Of a stretch of 64,000 nucleotides of DNA, positions 35,199 through 46,319 are shown one piece after another. How positions within the stretch are numbered: the stretch's first letter is position 1; every line of letters starts with the position of its first letter. Both the position numbers and the translations under genes were made by a program. The notes under the pieces were generated by a model. It had not been told where the DNA came from. It did not search any database and saw nothing but the letters and a program-made list of their open reading frames with translations. Location: the NCBI GenBank assembly GCA_018873245.2, contig JAEMBT020000009.1, positions 7,017,288 to 7,081,287 on the forward strand, written 5' to 3'. The DNA is from Archegozetes longisetosus. Lineage: Eukaryota; Arthropoda; Arachnida; Sarcoptiformes; Trhypochthoniidae.

Positions 35199-35357
35199 TA
35201 ACATTTCTATAAATTAAGCTAATATAATTTATATAAAAGCACTTGGTAGATGTACGTGATATCGATTCAATTTCTTATTTGACTGACATTCAATCAAATA
35301 TGGAAATTAAAATGATTGTTTTTCCATAATTTCTAATATTAATTAGATTCTGATATA

Positions 35358-35888
35358 CAGTTAAATCCAAAAGTTGTGTACATTTTTACTTAAAATATAT
35401 ACTTTACTGTATAGCATTTCATTTACTCGATTATATAATTTGTCATTAAATTATGAACAATAGTTCATGACCATTCAAATCAGATTAAAAACTTAAGTTC
35501 AGCTCTAAAAAAGAACTGAAAAATGAAAAAGCTTGACAGCATGCATTTGTTCACAGTTTAAAAATAATTTTGATTAAAACAAATTTAAATCTTTAATTAT
35601 GGTCCCGAAACTGAGTCAAAGTGAGAAAATAAAGATAATAGCTCTCTGGCAAAGTGGTAAATTTAAATATGTTAGTGATCTTTCTCTTTACATGAAAATA
35701 AAATTAAAATCCGAAAAATCTTCACTTTGTTATTATGATAAATAAGTTAGAACATGATTCACATTCATTCAAAGCTTATCTTTATGAATCATGGTATAAT
35801 TTTGATGAGTATAACTTTCTAAAGATCTTCTCTATACAGTGAAGTATATATTTTAAGTAAAAATGTACACAACTTTTGGATTTAACTG
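35358..35888 (+). mobile_element. Deleted Tc1-type element with about 57-bp TIRs
   Basis: Ends CAGTTAAATCCAAAAGTTGT and its inverse, with arms at 35358-35414 and 35832-35888 flanked by TA. A short reading at about 35599-35740 (+) gives MVPKLSQSEKIKIIALWQSG, a typical Tc1 N-terminal helix-turn-helix start, soon ended. It lies between the two GRs of the module. Confidence 0.75.
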
Positions 35889-36084
35889 TATGTCTAGATT
35901 TAGAGTATACTAAATTCAGTTTAATTTCAACAAAAATATTGTCTCATATTGATCAAATAATTAAATACTCGAAGAGAATCATTTTGAATCATTCAACGAA
36001 TTACTAATTCTATAAATTGTTATGTTACTGAGAATCAACCGAATTTTGTGTCGCATCTTTTCAGGAAACTCTGGAAAAGTATAT

Positions 36085-37399
36085 TTATTTAGCAGTTTGT
36101 AGAAGAATAATCGTATAGTTTAATATGAATGTGAATATCTATGAAAAGAAATACTAATGTTGAGTGAATCATAAAATTCAATATTCATAATCATAGTCAA
36201 AGTTGAGAATATGTTTTCACCGGAATGAGTGTTGTTAGTCTCAAAGCAGCAAAACCTCCAATAGTAAAACCAAAACTTGTTTCGCGGGATACAGTCTTAA
36301 ATAAAACCAATTCCTTGTATTCTGAGTCATCCAAATCTCTTGCATTGAATTTATCCAAAACAGCATATATTCTATCAGACTCTTCATGAACTAAACCATT
36401 CATATAACAACTGATAATCAACTTAACAGTTGATGAGATACTTCTAAATGCGTATAATTTGCAGTGATGTTTAACAATTGGGTTATTATCATATAGAGCT
36501 AACCTGTGGATATTAGACATGACAGCAATCATAGTATCCAAGATATCAATAATCATTATGATTGACAATGACTTATCTAATTCATTAATTTTATCCCTAA
36601 TTGTGACAAATAAAATTCTCATTTCCACTAATTCATATTTTTTCCAATTATTTCTCTTATTAGTTATATCTAATGAGTAAAAGATATTTAAATTTGCTAA
36701 CAATAATTAATTTTTGGATTTAACCGAGAAATCAAACCTAAATCAAAAAATACCTGTATTTCTATCAAGCTTTTGAACCAAAGATTGCTTAATTTGAGTC
36801 ATGTACTCAAAGAAACACAAAGATGCAATCCATGTTAACAAAGGGACGGCCCAAACAGATATAAATCCGCATATTCTAAATAAATGAATGATGAAGGAGA
36901 ACGCCGAAGAGACAATAGGATTAATATAATATTTTAATTTATGATCATGATTAATAAAATTCGAGCCAATCACTCCTATCGGAGCTAATATATGACATAT
37001 CCATATAGTAAATAACATGATCTGATTTTTCTTTAACTCGATTTTATGTTTAGAGAAGATTTTGAAAAATTTAAGACCATTTCGGTTCAAAAACCAAAGA
37101 TTTGCTAAAATATGTATGACTTGTAATCCACCGTTCACGAATAACATATGCTGCGACACAATTGAACCTGAATTGTAAACATTTTCCAAATTAAATTCTC
37201 TTATTATGTAATAGAGAGCGGCAGTATTCGACAAAATGATTAGAATTTGACCGAAATATCCATAATATTCAAGACGTTTATTTATGTAAAGTTTCTCGTC
37301 AGAGTCAATAGTAATGCCTCCGAAAGTAATAAAAAAGATGCGATAAAACCATAAATAAATTCTAATTGTTTTCGAAACTTTTCGATCGATTGCTGGCAT
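36085..37399 (-). CDS. Gustatory receptor-like 7TM protein (subfamily II), intact, 3 exons
   Basis: Exons 36754-37399, 36221-36669 and 36085-36138 (minus); donors GTATTT and GTGAAA; phases 1 and 0; predicted 382 aa. Start MPAIDRKVSKTIRIYLWFYR. Exon 1 includes FGGITIDSDEKLYINKRLEYYG and LLTWIASLCFFEYM. Exon 2 has ELDKSLSIIMIIDILDTMIAV, NGLVHEESDRIYAVLDKFNARDLDDSEYKELVLFK and FGFTIGGFAALRLTTLIP. Exon 3 is IFTFILNYTIILLQTAK. No defect seen. It is the surviving member of a duplicated pair; the counterpart at 50225-51330 is destroyed. Confidence 0.86.
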
Positions 37400-38070
37400 T
37401 TTTCAATTTGTAGATAATAAATATTTGTATTTCAAGAAAAATACTCAAATAGACTATTTATTTCAGTGATTTGAGAATTTTAAATTATATTTCAGAATAT
37501 TCATCAACCTTAATAAGAGCCATCAATTCTCTAATAAATAACATGAGAGTTGTTGATAAATTCATGTTCTTTTGAAGCACTTTACTCCTTGAGTGAAAAG
37601 TGTGTCAACTTATGTCAATAGAAAAGAGAACTGAATGACAAGTCGTGGAGAAGAGAAATTAACTTAAGTATCCCATTAATCTTATTATAATTTATAGATA
37701 GAGCTAAAACTTTGACAATTTTACCATAAAATATTGAAGAAAAGCATTTTAATAGACAATTTGTTCATAAGAGCTCTGGTTAAATTTAATTTTTATGCAA
37801 CGATTATTTCTGATAAATTACTCTCAGAACTTTATAATTTATTTTAAATGTAATAGAATTGTGGATTCTGTTAAAATAAACATTTATTCTGATCGAATTT
37901 CTTCAATGATTTTAGTTTTCTTAATAGAGTAAATAATAGATTTTGAGGAAGTAAAAATCAAAAATCTTTTGAAACTTAATCAAATCTAACGCATATTATA
38001 TTTTCAGTTCAAAAATGGTCTTCGATGCTTCCATAAAATGTTTATTATTTAAAACAAAGTATTCTATGAG
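37400..38070. other. 5' flank of GR, no other feature
   Basis: AT-rich; contains short similarity to the flank of the subfamily II gene at 25553 (the region around CATCAAnnTTAATAAGAGCC). No conserved subfamily I block was found. Confidence 0.35.
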
Positions 38071-38071
38071 G

Positions 38072-38990
38072 CAGTATAATAGAAGAATAATCGTATAGTA
38101 TAGAATTAATGAAAGTATCTATAGGAAGAACGAAATTTTTGAGCCCGAAACAACGTATCAGCTCATTAGCTGTTGAAATTTACGTTGTTTCCTTCAGTGA
38201 AGTCAAACTTTCAATTGTTAAACCAAGCCTAATTTCTCGAGAATTATTCTTAACAAAGTCATTCTCTATATTCTGATTCAATCAAGTCACCTGAATTTCA
38301 TTTATCATAAACGGCATATAATCGATCCGATTCTTCATGCACTAATTCGTTGATAATACAACTGATGCAACGTCAGATGCTATATCAGAGCTTATCAGAT
38401 GTTATGCTTGCAAGAATAGCTGCATTCGAGTACTGTTCCATGTCAAAAATTTTGTCGGACAGAGTAAACCCATAAATATTAAGCATAATTAAATAACTAT
38501 CATGTCTAGAATCAAGACCTTCGACATAGATTTATCTGATTTATCTGATGAATAAGTTTTTCATTGACGTCATTTTGTTATTATAAAGCTCTTTCTTAGA
38601 AATGACATCGACATGTGATCTAAAACTTTCAAATTTATACTTTTGAAAGAGTCTAACTAAAAAATTTTTCAAAAATACCTGAGTTTCCACTTTATTTGTC
38701 AACTAGAGTCTTGTTTATATACCTCAAAATTCATAGAAATATATAGAAATAATCGAAGTTACGAAGGGAACTATAGATCCACATATTTTATGCACTACGA
38801 ATGTTATGTTAATTGTTGAACTTGGATTTTGAACCAAATCTGTTGTGTTTAAGGTAGATCAGTGATTGCCAGCAGCAGTAATAAACGACAGAACAGTATA
38901 ATGAACACAATTATCAGATCATTCGTGGTTTCTTACCTGTAGAAAATAGAAAATGTCCACCAAAAGGCCGACTTTAAAAATTGCAAGAGT
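38072..38990 (-). pseudogene. GR pseudogene, third local type
   Basis: Order on minus: a piece of exon 1 (38680-38990), exon 2 (about 38190-38650) and exon 3 (38072-38120, AGAAGAATAATCGTATAG inverted). Exon 2 pieces match CATATAATCGATCCGATTCT / TCATGCACTAAT (the HEESDRIYAV region) and CTCGAGAATTATTCTTAA (the FKNxSRE region). Multiple frameshifts. The splice-like CAAAAATACCTGAGTTTCCA lies at the exon 1 end. Its counterpart in block B is the fragment at 52690-53035. Confidence 0.6.
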
Positions 38991-39385
38991 CCTCCCTTTG
39001 TTCTAGATTCAATCATACTTTGATAGTCATTAAAACTTTGATTTTATGAATTTTGATTAATGATACACATAAACTCTGTTTACCCCTAGCTTGAGCAAAG
39101 CTCAAACTGAGCTTAGCTTAGCTAGTTTGTGCATCATTGATCTTGAACTCTTCTCGGTCCCGTATGGTCCAATACAATCTCGTCTAGTCTAGTATTTATT
39201 TTTCAAAATTTTGTATTCCATACCGTCTTGTATCGTAGAAACTCTTATCTTAATCTCATAGTTACTGACTCTATTTTGAGATCAGGGCATATAAGTTGCA
39301 TTAAAGTATTTCAATTAGAAAGTATGAGTTCATTTTTGCTCCTTAAACATGATTCTGATGTCATTCAAATTATAATTTTAATATA

Positions 39386-39950
39386 CACGGCATTTCATAT
39401 AAATCTGAGGATGTTGAATTTAAATAACTTTTGAATTAGGCAAGCTATCAAACTGAAATTCTTGCAAAATAATATTCATTCCTTGCCAATTTTTCTCATA
39501 TACCAGCCACCGTTTGTAGCGCTCTTTATCAAAAAGAAAATTGAGGTTTTGCGAACCCTTAGATTCGCTAAGAGAGCTCTGGCAAGAAGAAACTTTGATC
39601 ACTTAGATAAACCATCAATCATCTGAAAATTCTGATGAATTACTAAAACTTGACATTAATTTTCTCAATGATTATTAGAGCTAGGAATACAATATTTCAC
39701 ACATATTGAGTTCATTCAATCATCTATCGTTTGGCAAAAAATCGTGACTTGTTAGTATCTTGTTGGTGAATTCTAAGGGTTTGTAAAACCTCAATTTTCT
39801 TTTTTGATAAAAATCGCTACAAACAGTGGCTGGTATATGAGAAAAATTGGCAAGGAATGAATATTATTGTGCAAAGATTTCACTTTGATAGCTTGCCTAA
39901 TTCAAAAGTTGTTTACTTTCAACATCCTCAGATTTATATGAAATGCCCTG
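39386..39950. mobile_element. Foldback MITE with about 170-bp arms
   Basis: Left arm CACGGCATTTCATATAAATC (39386 to about 39557) is repeated inverted at about 39785-39950. Both ends are flanked by TA. The arms share GGCAAGCTATCAAA and ACCAGCCAC..GTTTGTAGCG. No coding capacity (the ORF at 39420-39602 is inside the arm). Confidence 0.7.
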
Positions 39951-40159
39951 TATAATCTATTTGTTATATATAGTAAAAAGGTTTTCGTTTAGTGAATTTT
40001 CGCGAATTAGCTTCGTCTCATCTTATTAATTTCACAATATATTGAACTTGTCTCATCTCACAAGACGAAATATCTCAACAATTCGCGAGATTTTCCACAA
40101 GGCAAGATCTCTTATTCATAACTATATTCTAAGTTAAAATTAAATTTTAACTTAGAAAG

Positions 40160-42096
40160 GCCCAAAAAAGCTGATCCATAATATCGGTCATAAGATCTTG
40201 GGCCTTAGGCCGATCATAACTTAGAAAGGTTGACTTTCGTCTCAAAAGCCGAATTAGCTTAGACCGCTTGTACAAAAGTCAACTTTAGATACAATTGTTT
40301 CAATTCAATTTGATGTCCTATAATACAATTTACTAATAGTGGATCTAATTTATGACAACCTGCAATTAGACCGATTCACTATATTGAGTTAAAACATAAA
40401 ATCTGTAACTCAACAAAATCTTCTAAAAGTTTTTATCGGAAATCAATGTATAAACAGAGCAATTAGCTAGTACTGTTTAGCAATGGACTTTTGCAATGCG
40501 TATACATAAAATATTTACTCGTTACAATTGTATTGATAGATTGATTATTAAACAGATTATTATTATTTTGTTATTCTGTATTATTTGAGTTCAGTGCCTT
40601 AAGCAAAGATTTACATTAGAAAAATATAGCTAATTATAAAATATATGACTATTAATTGGGCTGATAGTTGATGTAACTGAGCTACAATTGATGCTTAAAT
40701 CAGACACGAGTGAACATCTTTGGAATGTGTTTGGGACTTTGTATGATTATTTTAGTCATAGACTTAAATGTGAGTTGGACTAAGAGAATAGGGTCTAAGG
40801 CCATAAAATAGAATGTTATTCACTTCAATTTAATTTTATCCTAAGCTTTGACAGTAGATGAATATAAGATAAATAATGAATCGAAAATAAGTTTCTTTTA
40901 ATAGTAAATCAGTTCTGTTATCAACTTTTATGATCAATTCATTATTAATTGAGATTAATAAATAAAACATAAAATAACTCTATTGCCATTTAAATATTTG
41001 AGTCACTTTAAACTAAATTTTAAGGTAAAACAAGGTTCGGCAGTTTGGCATTTTAACCCGAAAATGAATTCAGCAAGGTTACATTTAGATCCCGCCACCA
41101 GTCAGGACGGTCGTGACATGTTTTATAGATTTTAGGTTCTGAATTGAATATTGGAGGTTCTACATCATGATGAAAAACCCTTTTTGGAATGTAGTGTGAA
41201 AGCTTAGCCTAATATTCTCTCACACGCAGCCAACTAAGAGATGCAACCGATAAGTATTACAAATAAATAAATGGATCTTAGTGACATCATCTTCCAGTCG
41301 GCTAGGTTAGGTTAGGTTAAATTAGGATAGATTAGGTCGGTTATATTGTTTTGTCTTACTTAGCTTAATTAAGTTGTGTTAGGAATTTGAAATATTAATG
41401 AAGTGGTTTGTCGTGGCAATCTGCGGCTTTTATCATTATATTCAGGTCTCTCCAAACATAAAATAATTCATGCTTACCTTGATTGAAAGAGGTAACTAAA
41501 TGGACTCTTTTCTATGTATTGATCTAAAGTGTGATATAGCATTAATATTCACTTTCAATAAACATAACTCAAAGGATCTTATAGTCGATAAGTTTAATTT
41601 CGATTGCGAAGGTCACTAAATAAAAATATTTCTCATTATCAGTAAATTCATAACTTGAGGGTATAAAAACCAAGATAAGTGTGATTTTCGTGTCAATTGT
41701 AAGGGAGAAATACTTTCAGAAACAAAATATTTAGCGTTGTTTCTAATTTGAAAAGTATAAAATTGATATTTAAATACTATCATATTTATAAACGTTAACG
41801 AAAACCTGGACTTGTTAGGATAGATCATAAGAGTTGAACAATTCAATATTAATCGACTCTCTAATTGAGAAAAAAAATATTATAATTAGAAGTTGTGTAA
41901 CATATAAAAAGTCAAGGCTTGGCTTGAAATTCGACATCATTCATATCTTTTTGATCAAAAGTACAACTACTTTTTGAGGTATTCTTACTTTGCTTTCAAG
42001 CTTTCATATTCACAGTTATCATAATAGTTTCAAATTGAATTTTGAAAATATAATTTCATTATATTGAAAGTTCCAATAAATAAACTGATGTAAATC
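40160..42096. other. Upstream region of NRF-6-like gene A, duplicated
   Basis: Matches 53310-55270 in order, e.g. CCTGCAATTAGACCGATTCA versus CCTGCAATTAGACTGATTCA, then GGTTACATTTAGATCCC. A short run of TTAGG-like units (about 41305-41340, GGTTAGGTTAGGTTA) is present in both copies. No gene recognised; ORF 41616-41846 (minus) lacks support. Confidence 0.6.
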
Positions 42097-45000
42097 ATGA
42101 AATTTATGCAAGTTATCATTATTTCACTACTTTTATATTCCATGAATGTGTTTTGTGTTCATATTGAAAATGAAATTTCGAATAAGCCAAATGAAAATGC
42201 TGAGAAAGAAACAAATGATAACGAAGAGTATGATTATGATTATGGTGAAGAAGAGAATCATGAGGTAAATCTTGAAAACAATGTGATCAACGGAACATTT
42301 CCTGGTATCAATCTGGTGAATAAAACTTATGAAAACTCAACTAAATTCATTCAAAACATGTCATTTAATGATCGGATGAAAAGTATATTGGAACATATGA
42401 CTGAAAGTATAGGACCAGTTGAACATATGATTAAACTAAAGTTTTATCAGTTGATAACATCACTTGAATTACCGGCGGATTGTTTAGCATCATTTGCACA
42501 TATAATAAATGCTATGCGAAGAAGTGAATTGTGGGCCTTTAAATGTAAGTTATGTTCAATCAATTAATATTTGACTCATAAAGCAATAAAAGTTACATTT
42601 TATAATCTTATTCGCCACATTCATTATTATAATATGAGGTGATGCCAAAGCAGTAATACTTGTGATAGCTTTTATCATGTAGTAAGTATTTTTAAGTGTA
42701 ATATAATCCGAGAGAGCGGTCGATCATACAATTGATTTACCACAATCAAACAATAATTATTTGTGTTAAGTGCACTCCATCTCATGTTAATATTATATTC
42801 AAAAGTGCTGATCACACAATAAAATTTATCGCAGGTATTATTTTCTTGGCATAGTCCCATTTTGAATCAGTATTATCTGAGCCTTAGATACTAGAGTTAG
42901 CTTTGTCTGAAAGCTTCCTTGAGCTAAAAATGAGTCGTAGTAGTCAATGATTATTATCTGATCGATTTTTAAATCAAATGAATTTCGAAACAAAACTCTT
43001 TATGATTAAATTATTTAAATATTTATACATTTCTAATCGAAAACAAATGCAAAAATTACTTAAGCAATCATTTAATAATATAATCAAATTGATCAATAGG
43101 CTTCAAAACTTTAAGTTTTTAAAAACAATATTGAACTGAAAAGTTATAATTCAATGTCAACGCAATATATTATTAAGAAATCATAGAATTAAATACAGGG
43201 TGTAAATTAAATACCTGATGGATTTAATTTGATTATAACTTATTATTAAGATAAAATTAAGAGTTGAAATTTAGCAAAATTTTAGGCGTATAACAGGAAA
43301 TTGTTTTCATAACATTCGATTTTATTTTACATTCGATCTGACAAAATGGCACCATACTCTATAAAACAGCGAATATTCATTGTAAAAGAATACACTCATT
43401 ACATTGGGGAAGGTATTGATTGGCCAGCTTATTCACCTGACCTTAACCCCCTTGATTATTTTCTATGGGGCTATCTGAAGGACAAAATTTATGCTCAGGA
43501 TCCTCAAACAATTGAAGAACTCGAAAAACTAATTGAAGACGAAATTAAAGCAATTCCAAATGATGTTCTAAATGATGTGATCAGCAATTTTCAATTACGA
43601 CTCAAAAATATCCATCAGCGCAATGGTTGGCATATCGAGCATATCCTCACATAATTTCCTGTTGTTCCTTTATTTGAATATTAAATTTCACGTAAAAATC
43701 TTTAAAACTTATTAAGTTATTTCAAAAACAAGTCCATCAGTTATTTAATTTACACCCTGTATGTATGTATTGCGTGCATTTAAACTTGCTGTACATACAG
43801 TATATTGTAAAGATTAGTGATTCTAATTATAGTCAAGAGATAATAAATAAATAAAACGATTAATACAATATTCTAGTCATGGATGCAAACGGAAAAATAC
43901 CTTCGGGACTCACAGAAGGAGTTTCATCATTTTTCGGTGAATACGATCAGTGCCTTAATATTGAGAGCACTCCTTCTGAAAGTTATGGCAATATTTTTCA
44001 TGGAAAATACTGTTTAGCGACACCTGATATTCAATTGCCATCATTTGATGAATTGACAAACAATTTTACTATCAAATATCTGACTAATAAAACTAATCAT
44101 TTGATCAATGAGTTTCTGAAGAAAAATATCAATACTATAAAGATAACGATGGCACTGAATATTTATATAAAAAAAGTTAGACTCTTTCGTATTGGAATCT
44201 GTATACCATCTAATTGTGAGGCAAAACATATCCAAAATGCTGTTAATAAAGGTTTGTATTTATCGCCATTTTTCACTTTGATTAAAACTAAAATCAATTT
44301 TGTATGTAGTTTTTCAACCAATAATTAAGATTCCTGTAGAGATTGGGCCAAAATGTGATGTCAAAAATGAAAAATTCATATACAATCAATTTCAAATAAT
44401 ACCCATGTAAGTCAATTTATAACTGTTTTGAAAATTTTCAACAAAACTTCTTCTCAAATTTAGATCCGTTTTCATAATCTTATCAATTCTGGTAGTGATC
44501 AGTACAACAATAGGAATATTTCTGAGCAAAAAAGTACCAAAAAACCAAAATGGAAATCAAGTCGAGAAACAAAATAATTTTGGGAAGATTTTACTCACGT
44601 TTTCTATAATTAAAAACACAAAAAGTTTATTCTCAACTAAAAAAGACAATTATCAATGCATTTATACGTTGACTTTTATGTTCATATTATGGATATTTAT
44701 AGCTCAATATTATACATCGCCCTTATATATGAACCTCATTGGATTCAAAGGAATTTTTGGCAGTTTTATTCTCAGATTTATTTCAGATAAAAAATATTTT
44801 TGGGTTCGAACACCATTTCCTTTTGGGTCTCTTTTTGTTTTCGTGTAAATATAACATTAATTCTTATTTATGGTTCAATTTCTAAAACTTGTTTCGTTGA
44901 TTTAAGTGGAGTTTATATATCGCTAGACTTTTTTGGTAGAAAAGAGAAGAAAATTTCTGTTCGAAGTTATGTTAACTTTGTTATTGAAAAGTGGCTCAGA

Positions 45001-46319
45001 TTTAATATCCGATGTATTGGTCCGATTCTAGTTATAGGCCTGTTTTCAGCATTAGGTGATGGACCGATTTGGCACTTAGGAGAACAGTATTTTGTCAATT
45101 CATGTAAAACTAATTATTGGCAAAATTTACTATTCCTTAATAATCACGTCAAAAGTTTTGGAGATGTTGTGAGTAACTAAAAACATAATTTAAATTAAAG
45201 CGAAGACTAATATTTATTCTATTTTTACATTTTGTTAGAAAATACAAAAATTATAATCTTGAAATTATACAATATATAAAAACATATTTTTGTAATTTTT
45301 CAGTGCAATCTTAACTCAGTGTATATGTCAGGCATATTTCAATTACAAATCGTTTCACCACTAATCATGATTCTATTGCACTACTCAACAAAACTTGGTA
45401 TTATTGTCAATATAATGCTAATGCTATTTGGTTGCTTTTCAAGTATTTTACCCACATTTCTGGGACTACCGATTACTCCGTTCGAGGTCTCAGACTTGGA
45501 TTCAGTCGATCAGATCACACGTTCATTAATGCGCTATTATTTTGGTACTGAACAGTATTTGATACCATTTGTGACCGGAATATTAATCGGATACTTGATA
45601 GCAAATAGATCGAAATTTTCAAATTTCTTCAACAAAAGACTCATATCATTAACACTTTGGATATCATCTGCACTCTTATGCTCGTCAGCTATTATTTGGG
45701 GAGAAAACTTCAGAGATTTAAATCTAACACCAAATAAGTTGAATTTATTACTCTGGATCTCATTAGGAAAATTACTCTGGGCTTCAGGTTGTGGTTGTTT
45801 CATATTATTTTTATACACTGGAATTGGAGGTTTGATAAGAATTGTGAATTTAGATGACTACTCATAATCTTAAAATATTTATTTTAGGGTTTGTTTATCG
45901 CTTCTTATCTCTGGATGTATTCAAACCTATGATTCGTTTAAATTTTACATTATTTCTGTTGAGCACAACTGTCATGTTTTTCAGACTATTTACAATTAGA
46001 GATAATGTCGAGTTAACTCACTCTTATATGGTATTAATAAGGTTTTATGCAATTATTTGTGTTAAAATAGCTTTTGATTATTCTATTTTTCTAGTGTAAG
46101 TGCATCTTTGTTGATGCGACTATCAATTTTATCATGGCATATCTTCTGTATATTCTTATTGAATGTCCGTTTGATAACCTGATCAAACATTTCTATGATT
46201 CATTTCAACCGATCGATGAGAATTTTAATCATGTGAATAGTTCAGAACTTAAAAAATTGAAAGATAGATCAAAATATGATATGCAAATCGAAGTTAAACG
46301 TTCTTGGACTGAAGATTAA
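42097..46319 (+). CDS. NRF-6-like multipass acyltransferase-3 family protein, copy A
   Basis: Eight exons: 42097-42544, 43877-44251, 44340-44406, 44464-44844, 44907-45168, 45304-45829, 45888-46030 and 46095-46319. Phases agree throughout; 808 aa. Residues 1-21 are a signal peptide (MKFMQVIIISLLLYSMNVFC), followed by an acidic Tyr-rich stretch (EEYDYDYGEEE). The NRF domain includes LPADCLASFAHIINAM and, from exon 2, MDANGKIPSGLTEG. It ends near the Cys motif CIPSNCEAKHI. A TM at about 299-317 leads to the acyltransferase-3 region, with LGDGPIWHLGE and YWQNLLFLNN. In TM1 of that region the expected Arg and His are Thr367 and Gln378. The family (C. elegans NRF-6, insect homologues) is implicated in lipid or drug transport in epithelia. 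Intron 1 hosts a transposon. Catalysis is doubtful. Confidence 0.85.
43196..43759 (+). mobile_element. Internally deleted mariner/Tc1-type element in intron 1 of copy A
   Basis: Ends CAGGGTGTAAATTAAATACC and (inverted) CAGGGTGTAAATTAAATAAC, flanked by TA. Absent at the matching site of copy B (around 57620), where AAATACAAATTTATCGC is uninterrupted. It therefore inserted after the duplication. Same + strand orientation as the host gene. Confidence 0.75.
43346..43654 (+). pseudogene. Transposase with N- and C-terminal parts joined by deletion
   Basis: 102 codons, open from ATG to TAA: MAPYSIKQRIFIVKEYTHYI is a typical transposase N-terminus. It is fused directly to IDWPAYSPDLNPLDYFLWGY, the C-terminal DDE region. 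LKDKIYAQDPQTIEELEKLI follows. The first two catalytic aspartates are lost in the deletion. Unlike most relics here, the joined frame has no stop. Confidence 0.75.

Noticed and set aside
41301-41345. TTAGG-like repeats as a telomere or interstitial telomere tract
   Set aside because: Only a few imperfect units, repeated at 54425-54480 as part of the segmental duplication; no long array.
44041-44235. Minus-strand ORF of 64 codons, also present in copy B at 57882-58076
   Set aside because: It is the antisense of a conserved coding exon; its conservation is explained by exon 2 of the NRF-6-like genes.
44800-45180. A separate ORF of 126 codons overlapping the end of NRF-6-like exon 4 (frameshift interpretation)
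   Set aside because: A 62-nt intron (44845-44906, GTAAAT donor, AAG acceptor) restores the frame. Copy B has the same splice sites, while its overlapping frame is broken, so an intron fits better than a frameshift.
45537-45818. Minus-strand ORF of 93 codons, repeated at 61674-61955
   Set aside because: Antisense shadow of NRF-6-like exon 6; no independent support.
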